From Roseomonas xinghualingensis (lineage in GTDB: Bacteria > Pseudomonadota > Alphaproteobacteria > Acetobacterales > Acetobacteraceae), in contig NZ_JAOXLP010000011.1 of assembly GCF_025791835.1 (NCBI RefSeq), forward strand, positions 81,060 through 145,059: a stretch of DNA of 64,000 bases, given 5' to 3'. Position 1 is the stretch's first letter, and each line of letters begins with the position of its first letter. A program made the position numbers and the translations under genes. Below the pieces are notes generated by a model, which did no database searches, was not told the DNA's origin, and worked only from the letters and a program-made list of their open reading frames with translations. Shown here piece by piece: positions 53,592-61,600 of this stretch.

Positions 53592-54794
53592 TCACGCTGG
53601 TTGCCAGCGAGGAAAAGGATCTGGCAAGTGTTGCCAGGCAAGCGGCCCGCCTTCCATCTCGGCTTGGGTGAGAAGGCACCTGTCCAAGTTACGGCGCAGT
53701 GCCAACTCATCCATTCCGATGCCTATAAATACGATCTCTTGTCGCCTATCGCCCCAGGGTTCCTGCCAAAGCTTCCAAAGCTGAGCCATGCTCTCTGCAT
53801 TGCGTGGCCAACTGCTTCTCGGTCGCGCCGCCCACCACGGAGCTGCCGCTGAGTGCCTACGGGCGCGCCCAGCAAGCTGCCATTCGCCAGCCCAAGGCAT
53901 CCGTGTGGCAAGCCAGAAAAAGCCTTTGGCCCGCAGCACACCGGGCAATGCCTGATCGATGAAAGATTTGAACCGCGCCGGGTGCAGGGGGCGACGGGCG
54001 CGCCAGACAAAGGAGTGGATACCAAACTCGTCACTTTCTGGAAGGTGATCGCCCGCTAGTGCGCGGGCCCACCCTGCAGCTTGCCTGGCACGGATGAAAT
54101 CAAAGCGACCTGTGCCGAGGACACGATCCAGTGGTACCTGGCCATGCGCAGATACGATGATGTCAGCACCTGGATTTAAGGTGGCGAGCAGGCCTGCGAG
54201 GCGCCCAAGTTCAGCGTTGCTGACCAAGTCAGCTTTGTTGAGCACCATAACATCTGCGAACTCGATTTGCTCAATCAGTAGATGGACCAGCAGCCGGGAA
54301 TCGGCTGTGCCCGCGGTACTTCCTCGCATCTCCAGACTGTCTGCCGAGATGTAGTCACTCAGGAAGGCAGCAGCGTCTACCACGGTTACCATGGTATCGA
54401 GTTGCGCGATATCTGAAAGGGCGGTTCCCTCTTCAACACAGAAATCAAAGGTGGCGGCGACGGGTAGCGGCTCACTGATGCCGGTGCTTTCGATCAGGAG
54501 TGCATCAAAGCGTCCTTCCCGCGCAAGTGAAGCCACCTCTTGCAGCAGATCCTCGCGTAAGGTGCAGCAGATGCAGCCATTCGTCATCTCGACAAGGCGT
54601 TCGTCAGTTCGAGATAGTACCGCAGCGTTTTCAACCAGAGCAACGTCAATGTTTACTTCGCTCATGTCATTGACGATGACTGCTACCCGTCGTCCCTCTC
54701 GATTTTGCAGGAGGTGGTTCAAAAGTGTGGTCTTACCGGCTCCGAGGAAGCCTGAGATAACGGTCACCGGTAAACGTGGCTTGAGAGCAGTCAT
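53592..54794 (-). CDS. COG0523/CobW-type GTPase, putative zinc metallochaperone
   Basis: The product has 400 residues. It has Walker [12 protein letters not shown] (about 15-25), a metal-binding CxCC in [13 protein letters not shown], switch [12 protein letters not shown] and base-recognition NKAD. The C-terminal CobW_C domain begins about residue 255 ([19 protein letters not shown]). The length and PLHPARF motif are those of the ZigA/YeiR-like zinc group, which delivers zinc to enzymes when the metal is scarce. I could not find a clear Zur box upstream. It is divergent from the type I secretion operon and adjoins the insertion sequence. The 117 bp between them hold nothing. Confidence 0.88.
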   Translation of the reverse strand: MTALKPRLPVTVISGFLGAGKTTLLNHLLQNREGRRVAVIVNDMSEVNIDVALVENAAVLSRTDERLVEMTNGCICCTLREDLLQEVASLAREGRFDALLIESTGISEPLPVAATFDFCVEEGTALSDIAQLDTMVTVVDAAAFLSDYISADSLEMRGSTAGTADSRLLVHLLIEQIEFADVMVLNKADLVSNAELGRLAGLLATLNPGADIIVSAHGQVPLDRVLGTGRFDFIRARQAAGWARALAGDHLPESDEFGIHSFVWRARRPLHPARFKSFIDQALPGVLRAKGFFWLATRMPWAGEWQLAGRARRHSAAAPWWAARPRSSWPRNAESMAQLWKLWQEPWGDRRQEIVFIGIGMDELALRRNLDRCLLTQAEMEGGPLAWQHLPDPFPRWQPA

Positions 54795-54885
54795 GCGGAA
54801 GCTCCCGCTCTAATGGTCGTTCCGATTTTTTGCACTCATTGCGTACTAAGAGAAGGGGGGCATTTTTAAGAAACAGAAACAACTA

Positions 54886-54914
54886 TTGGTTGTGCCGTCT
54901 CTGTTCACTATAAT
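54886..54914 (+). promoter_or_regulatory. Sigma-70-type promoter for the type I secretion operon
   Basis: A perfect TATAAT (-10, 54909-54914) lies 17 bp after TTGGTT (-35-like, 54886-54891), which would start transcription roughly 120 bp before the ATPase start. TTCAC/GTGAA arms (about 54905-54926) overlap the -10 and could be an operator. Confidence 0.5.
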
Positions 54915-55041
54915 GATCACGTGAATGGTAGTGCAGATTTCAGTGCTTTAGCGGGCCTCTATGTGATTTTGCTCGTGGCCTGACATTGTGACGATAAAAT
55001 TCCTTGTGCGAAACGAAAATGCGCAGCATGCTACTGTTCCT

Positions 55042-57189
55042 ATGTCGAACCCTGGTACCACAAGTGCGCTGAGTTGCTTGGTTGCCGCGGCTGGGCACCA
55101 AGGAGTTGAGCTTTCCGCAGAACGCATCGCGCACGACTACGCTCTTGCTGATCATGGACTCTCCCCTGCTCTCCTCGCAAGGATTGCCAAGGAGGCTGGA
55201 TTTCGGGCGCGTCTTTGTCGGTTGCGGTGGGAGGACTTGGCTGGGCTTGTCGGTTCAGCACCGGTGCCTGCCCGGCTCGACAACGGAAACTGGGTGATGC
55301 TGGCCGGGTCGAGGGGAGAAGGAGCGGCAGCCATTGCGATCGTCTACGATCCACTGGCTGGAGCATCCGATGCTTTCGAAGTTCCCAAGAAGCTGTTCTG
55401 TGAACGGTGGTCGGGTGAAGTTCTTCTGCTTAAACGCTCGTCGAGCGCTAAGCAGGCAGGCGGGAAGTTCAGCTTCGCCTGGTTTATTCCAGAACTGTGG
55501 CGGCAGAAGCGCCTCTTTGCTGACGTCAGCCTAGCGGCGGCGTTCCTTTACGCGCTTGGTCTGGCAACGCCGATCTTCTTCCAGATTGTGATCGACAAGG
55601 TGCTGGTGCACCACTCCTATACAACACTGCAAGTTCTGGCCGCCGGCATTCTGATCGCACTTCTCTTCGATGCGGCCTTTACCTTCCTGCGGCGCTACCT
55701 GTTGATATTTGCTACCAACAAGGTGGATGTCCGCGTGTCAGCAAGAACTTTCGCGCATCTTCTTAAGCTTCCAATCGGATTCTTTGAGGCCGTGCCGGCC
55801 GGTGTCCTGGTGCGGCACATGCAGCAGGCGGGCCGTGTGAGGGAGTTCCTGACAGGGCGAATGTTCCTAACCTTGCTTGATGCACTTTCTTTGTTCGTGT
55901 TTCTCCCTGTTCTGTTCTTCTACAGCCCCAGTTTGACGCTGATCGTGCTGCTTTTTACGGTGCTGGCAGCAATCGTCATTGCCTTGCTTGTGCCTACCTT
56001 CCGCCGCCGCCTGCAGGCTCTTTATGAGGCTGAAGGTGAGAGGCAAGCATTACTGGTCGAGAGCATTCATGGCATGAGGACAGTGAAGTCTCTGGCCATG
56101 GAGCCATTGCAGCAGCGCAGTTGGGACGAGCGTTCGGCTTGGGCGGTAACCAATCGCTACCAGGTGGAGAAGGTCTCCGCGGCGGCGCAGGCTATCACCG
56201 GCTTGCTGGAAAAGATGATGACTGTGGCCATCGTCAGCTTCGGGGCCCTGGCAGTGTTCGAGCAGAACCTGACCATCGGGGCATTGGTGGCGTTCAACAT
56301 GCTGGCTGGGCGGGTGTCAGGGCCACTCAACCAACTGGTTGCAATGGTGCATGAATATCAGGATGTCGCACTTTCGGTGCGGATGCTTGGTGAGGTGATG
56401 AACCGCCGGCCAGAGCGCGATGAGCGGGGTGTCGGTATTAGCCGGCCGCTACAAGGCCAGATTGAGTTTGATGGTGTGAGCTTTCGCTATGACCCTGTGC
56501 TCGCATCAACACTTGACGATGTGTCTTTCAGTATTCCCGCCGGTGCAGTTCTTGGGATTGTTGGCCGCAGCGGATCGGGCAAGACAACGATAACGCGCCT
56601 CATCCAGGGTCTCTACTCGGCAGAGAAGGGCGTGATACGGCTGGATGGAATGGACATCCGTGAGCTGGATCTGGCTCATCTGCGCAGCAGCATCGGCGTC
56701 GTGCTGCAGGAGAGCTTTCTGTTCCGCGGGACGGTTCGGGCGAACATCGCCGCACGGAAGCCGAATGCTACTTTCCAGGAGGTGGTTGCTGCGGCCCGGA
56801 TGGCAGGCGCCGACGAGTTCATCGAGCAACTGCCAAGAGGCTTTGACACGCCCTTAGAGGAGAACGGCTCCAATCTGTCGGGTGGGCAGAGGCAGCGTCT
56901 AGCGATTGCCCGTGCGCTTATTACGGATCCGAAGTTGCTAATTCTGGATGAGGCAACAAGCTCCCTCGATCCAGAGAGCGAGGCAATCATCCGTGCGAAC
57001 CTACGGCAGATTGCAGCGGGAAGAACCGTCATCATCGTCTCGCACCGCCTTTCCACACTCGTGGAGGCGAATGCAATCATGGTTCTCGAGCGTGGTCGAA
57101 TTGCGGACTTTGGCAAGCATGGCGATTTGCTGCAACGCTGTGATAGCTATCACAGCCTGTGGAGCCAGCAGATGCGGCAGGTGGCATGA
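55042..57189 (+). CDS. Type I secretion ABC transporter with C39-like domain (HlyB-type)
   Basis: The product has 715 residues. An N-terminal C39-like domain (about 1-125) lacks the catalytic Cys (TTSALSCLVAAAGH), as in RTX exporters. The ABC membrane domain follows (about 145-430; FIPELWRQKRLFADV start). The ATPase has [55 protein letters not shown] and an SHR H-loop. It exports an unprocessed C-terminal-signal protein through HlyD and a TolC-like channel. ATG 55042 is preferred to GTG 54988, whose 18 extra codons have low third-position GC. No TolC homologue is in the window. Confidence 0.9.
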   Translation: MSNPGTTSALSCLVAAAGHQGVELSAERIAHDYALADHGLSPALLARIAKEAGFRARLCRLRWEDLAGLVGSAPVPARLDNGNWVMLAGSRGEGAAAIAIVYDPLAGASDAFEVPKKLFCERWSGEVLLLKRSSSAKQAGGKFSFAWFIPELWRQKRLFADVSLAAAFLYALGLATPIFFQIVIDKVLVHHSYTTLQVLAAGILIALLFDAAFTFLRRYLLIFATNKVDVRVSARTFAHLLKLPIGFFEAVPAGVLVRHMQQAGRVREFLTGRMFLTLLDALSLFVFLPVLFFYSPSLTLIVLLFTVLAAIVIALLVPTFRRRLQALYEAEGERQALLVESIHGMRTVKSLAMEPLQQRSWDERSAWAVTNRYQVEKVSAAAQAITGLLEKMMTVAIVSFGALAVFEQNLTIGALVAFNMLAGRVSGPLNQLVAMVHEYQDVALSVRMLGEVMNRRPERDERGVGISRPLQGQIEFDGVSFRYDPVLASTLDDVSFSIPAGAVLGIVGRSGSGKTTITRLIQGLYSAEKGVIRLDGMDIRELDLAHLRSSIGVVLQESFLFRGTVRANIAARKPNATFQEVVAAARMAGADEFIEQLPRGFDTPLEENGSNLSGGQRQRLAIARALITDPKLLILDEATSSLDPESEAIIRANLRQIAAGRTVIIVSHRLSTLVEANAIMVLERGRIADFGKHGDLLQRCDSYHSLWSQQMRQVA

Positions 57190-58613
57190 TGCGCGATGCT
57201 CCACCCGGCCGCTCGCCATTGGTTGGCGTTGCCAAGCCATTGCCGCCGGAGGGGAGGTCAACCACCAAGGTGGTCCCCCTCCAAGAAAAGCGGCCAGTTG
57301 CGCTGCGTGAGTTCCAGGCCGATGTGGTGGAGATAGAGGAGCGAGAGCCTCACCGGGTTACTCGACTTACTCTTTATACTGTGGCAGCGCTTATCGTTTC
57401 AGCCGTTGTCTGGGCCGCTGTTTCCGAGGTGGACCGGGTGGTAGTGGCGCCGGGGCGGCTGGTGAGCACGGTGCCGAATCTCGTGGTCCAGCCGCTGGAA
57501 ACATCGGCGATCCGTAGTGTCAACGTATCTGTAGGGGATGTAGTCAAAGCCGGCAGCACGCTGGCGACCCTGGACCCAACCTTCTCGGCAGCCGACTTGG
57601 CGCAGCTTCGTGTCCAGCTTGCTAACCGTTCTGCGCATGTTGCCAGGCTGGAGGCGGAGGTCGAGGGGCGCCGCTATGTGGCACCGCCAAGGGCCACGGA
57701 GGATGAACGCCTGCAGGCTCTAAGCTATGCCCAGCGGGCTGCTTTCCGCCAGGCCCGGCTTCGTGACTTCGATCAGCGTGTGGCCCGGACGCGGGCCGGC
57801 ATTGCAACCAACCGAACCGACCAGCAGATGCTGACCCCGCGGCTGGAGGTGCTGCGTGAGGTCGAGATCATGCGGTCTCAACTCCTTGCAGGGCAGGTTG
57901 GATCACGAATTAACCTGCTCGATGCCCGCAATCAAAGGCTGGATGTGGAAGGCAGGATAGAACATCTGCGCCAGGGCCTGCTGGAGATGGATGCAGAGCT
58001 GGAAAGGACCTACGCGGAGCGTGAGAGCTTCATTCAGGAGTTCCGTCAGACGGCTCTTGAGGAACTGGTCAAGCTCCGCAGCGAACGTGATGCCATTGCA
58101 GAGAACTTGACCAAGGCCGCGCTGCGTAGAGAAATGGTAGTATTAACGGCTCCTTCCGATGCGGTGGTGCTGGAAGTTGCCAAACGCTCTGTTGGATCTG
58201 TGGCGCGGGAGGCTGAGACGCTGTTTGTGCTGGTGCCGCTCAACGCACCGCTGGAAGCGGAGCTGGCACTTGAAGCGAAAGATGTCGGGCGCCTGGCGAC
58301 CAACCAAGAGGTACGGGTAAAGCTCGATGCCTTTCCCTATCAGGAGCATGGGGTAGCTTCCGGCCTGCTTCGTACCATCAGCGAAGGCACCTTTGCCCGT
58401 GAACAGGAGCAGGAGACGCAGCAGAACCGGGAAGCGGTCTTCCGGGCGCGGATCCAGTTGACCGATACCCGGCTGCGCAGCGTGCCGGAAACCTTCCGGC
58501 TTATCCCGGGCATGACCGTTATGGGCGAGATCAAAATCGGACATCGTAACGTGCTTTCCTACTTCCTGTACCCAATTTTGCGTGGATTTGATGAAAGCCT
58601 GCGTGAACCCTGA
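57186..58613 (+). CDS. Type I secretion membrane-fusion protein (HlyD-type)
   Basis: The product has 475 residues. It has a cytosolic N-terminus, one span (about 64-85, TLYTVAALIVSAVVWAAV), a barrel-sandwich VAPGRLVSTVPNLVVQPLETSAI, a long coiled-coil (about 130-330) and the C-terminal family motif RLIPGMTVMGEIKIGHRNVLSYFLYPI. It bridges the ABC exporter and the outer-membrane channel. ATG 57186 overlaps the exporter stop (ATGA). The gene is followed after 23 bp by the giant repeat protein, its presumed substrate. Confidence 0.9.
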   Translation: MMRDAPPGRSPLVGVAKPLPPEGRSTTKVVPLQEKRPVALREFQADVVEIEEREPHRVTRLTLYTVAALIVSAVVWAAVSEVDRVVVAPGRLVSTVPNLVVQPLETSAIRSVNVSVGDVVKAGSTLATLDPTFSAADLAQLRVQLANRSAHVARLEAEVEGRRYVAPPRATEDERLQALSYAQRAAFRQARLRDFDQRVARTRAGIATNRTDQQMLTPRLEVLREVEIMRSQLLAGQVGSRINLLDARNQRLDVEGRIEHLRQGLLEMDAELERTYAERESFIQEFRQTALEELVKLRSERDAIAENLTKAALRREMVVLTAPSDAVVLEVAKRSVGSVAREAETLFVLVPLNAPLEAELALEAKDVGRLATNQEVRVKLDAFPYQEHGVASGLLRTISEGTFAREQEQETQQNREAVFRARIQLTDTRLRSVPETFRLIPGMTVMGEIKIGHRNVLSYFLYPILRGFDESLREP

Positions 58614-58636
58614 TCCATCAGAAGAAAGGTGCCAAG

Positions 58637-61600
58637 ATGGCAACGGCAAAGCTGATGTCCTGGAAGGCCGCAGCGTTCGAGCCTTTTGAGGAGCAAGATA
58701 CGCCGGCGCGCCTTGGCTCGACCAAGAGCACGGGAGGCAGCCTGTATCCGGCAACGGGCGCTACCATTCTCACCACCCCGCGCTGGATGGCCGCGACATC
58801 GCTGGCGCCGTCTGAGGCCATTGTCGTCAGCCAGCCGTTATCCTCTCGTGCATGGTCTCCTGGATCTTCCAACGTCTTTGCGGCAAACTCGGATCCTGCG
58901 CTGTCGGTCACGGCCCCGATTGGTGCTGGAGCCATCAAATCAGACAGCGGTGCGCTTTCATCTGAAGCGGTAGGCCTGAATGCGGCTGCGGCCACGCCCA
59001 AGGCCATTACCTTGGCCCCGGCGCCTACCGCTACGCCGGAGACCATGACTTTCAGTCCGGATGTTGATGCTACGGTCGGTGGCGCGGCGGCACCAAAGAT
59101 CCTTGCTGCCGCCACAGCGGTGCCGAATAAGATTGTTCTGGAGAACCAGAAGCAAGGGAATCCCGAGAGCGAGTGGGAGCTGCGCAACGGCCCATCCAGC
59201 AGCATCGAGGGATTTGCCACGGACATCAGCTTCAATGTCGGTGAGACGGTTACATTCAAGATCAACACTACCTCCAGCAACTACCGGATCGATATCTACC
59301 GCCTTGGCTATTACGGCGGGATGGGTGCGCGGAAGGTTGGCACCATCAATCATCAAGCCGCTTCGGCCATCAATCAGCCGGATCCGTTAAGGGATGCCTC
59401 TACAGGTCTTGTGGATGCAGGTAACTGGCAGGTGACCGACAGCTGGACGATGCCGTCGGATATGGTTTCTGGCATCTACATCGCCAAGCTTGTGCGCCAG
59501 GATGGAACCACGGGGGAGAACCACATCCCCTTTATCGTTCGCGATGATGCTTCCACCAGCGACATCGTCTTTCAGACAGCTGATACAACCTGGCATGCTT
59601 ATAATGGCTGGGGTGGGGCGAATCTTTATGGCGGCAACGGGCCCGGGGGAGATACGGCTCCCGGCCGCGCGTACAAGGTCAGCTACAATCGCCCGATCAT
59701 TACGCGCGAGGGGGGCGGCACCTATGCCGGTCCTCAGGATTTCATCTTCGGTGCGGAATACTCCGCGCTCCGCTGGATGGAGATGAACGGTTACGACGTT
59801 TCCTACATCTCCGGGGTGGATGCGGACCGGTATGGCGAGTTGCTGCTCAACCACAAGATCTACACTTCGGTGGGGCATGATGAGTACTGGTCCGGTGACC
59901 AGCGCGCCAATGTAGAGGCGGCGCGCGATGCGGGCGTGCACCTGGCCTTCCTGAGCGGCAACGAGGTGTACTGGAAGACCCGCTGGGAGGATAGTATCGA
60001 CAGCAGCGGGACGGACTACCGCACGCTGGTTTCTTACAAGGAGACACGCGCCGGGGGGAAGATTGACCCCAGCACGGAATGGACGGGAACTTGGCGTGAT
60101 CTGAGCGCTGATCCAGCTGGCGGTGCGCGGCCGGAGAACGAGCTGACCGGGACGATGTTCCAGGTGGACAGCTACCGATCGGACGCAATCAAGATCCCAT
60201 ATGGAATGACCAAACTGCGCTTCTGGCGCGATACGGATGTTGCCGACACTCTGCCAGGCAATTCCGCGACTCTGGTAAAGAATGTTCTTGGCTATGAGTG
60301 GGACATATCGCCCGATAACGGCTTCCGCCCCGATGGCCTGATCAAGCTCTCCAATACGACCTTGGACGTTGATACTATTCTGGTGGATTACGGTACAACG
60401 GTTGCTCCAGGAACCGCGACGCACAACCTTACCTTGTACCGTGCTCCGAGTGGCGCGCTCATCTTTGGCGCTGGCACAGTCTACTGGAGCTGGGGCCTGG
60501 ACGCGAACCATGACCTCGAGCCGACGCCGACTGACCCCAGCATTCAGCAAGCAATGGTCAACCTGTTCGCGGATATGGGCGTACAGCCTCAGACGCTACA
60601 GGCGAGCCTCAATCTCGCAACGGCCTCGACGGATCTCATTGCGCCAACCTCGGTGATCGGCACACTTGGCGGTACGAGCGTCGCGGAGGGACAGCGGATC
60701 GTCATTTCCGGCTCGGCCAGCGATGCTGGTGGACAGGTGGCGGCCGTCGAGATTTCGACCGATGGTGGCGCGACCTGGTGGGCCACGGAGGGAACGCCGG
60801 CTAACTGGACCTATACTTGGCGGGCGCCGCAGACTGGAACCTACACCGTCCTTTCCCGCGCGGTGGATGACAGCCTGAACATGGAGACGCCTGCCACGGG
60901 CATGTCCATGACGGTCACGCCTGCTGACCAGGTGAGCCTGTTCCAGGGCAATGAAGGGCCAAGCCCCTTTCACGCCGCTGCGCTGACGCCTGCAACGGCT
61001 TGCTGCAATGTCTGCCTGGTGCATGTATTCGGGCCGACCCAACTTGGCGTGAAGATCGAGTCCAGTCGGAGTGGTACGATCAGTGGCCTCCGCTTCTACA
61101 AGAACGTAGAGAATACAGGTCCGCATGTCGGCAGCTTGTGGACCGCCTCGGGGCAGTTGCTGGCGAGGGCCTCCTTTACGAACGAGACCGCCAGCGGCTG
61201 GCAGCAGGTGAACTTCGCAACGCCGGTCACGATTGCCGCGGATACCACCTATGTCGCTTCCTATCACACAACAACAGGAGTCTATCTTTCCAGCCCAGCG
61301 GCCTATTTCGCCATTGATCACAAGAGTGGGCCGCTCACCGCGCTGGCCAGCAATTGGGAAAACGGCCCTAACGGGCTGATCGCTTATGGTGACGTGAATA
61401 CGTTTCCGACGGGTGTGCCGCAAGGGGCGACCAATTACTGGGTAGACGTCGTTTTCAACCCCGCCACCACGGTTGGGAATCAGGCTCCGGTTGCAAGGAA
61501 TGACAGCGGGTTGGGAACCGCCCCTGGGGTGCCGCTGCATATCGCCGCGACGACATTGCTGGCCAATGACAGCGATCCGAATAACGATCCACTCGCCATT

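Noticed and set aside
54905..54926. TTCAC/GTGAA palindrome as a Zur box for the CobW-type gene
   Set aside because: The sequence does not match the known AT-rich Zur consensus closely and coincides with the promoter of the opposite operon.
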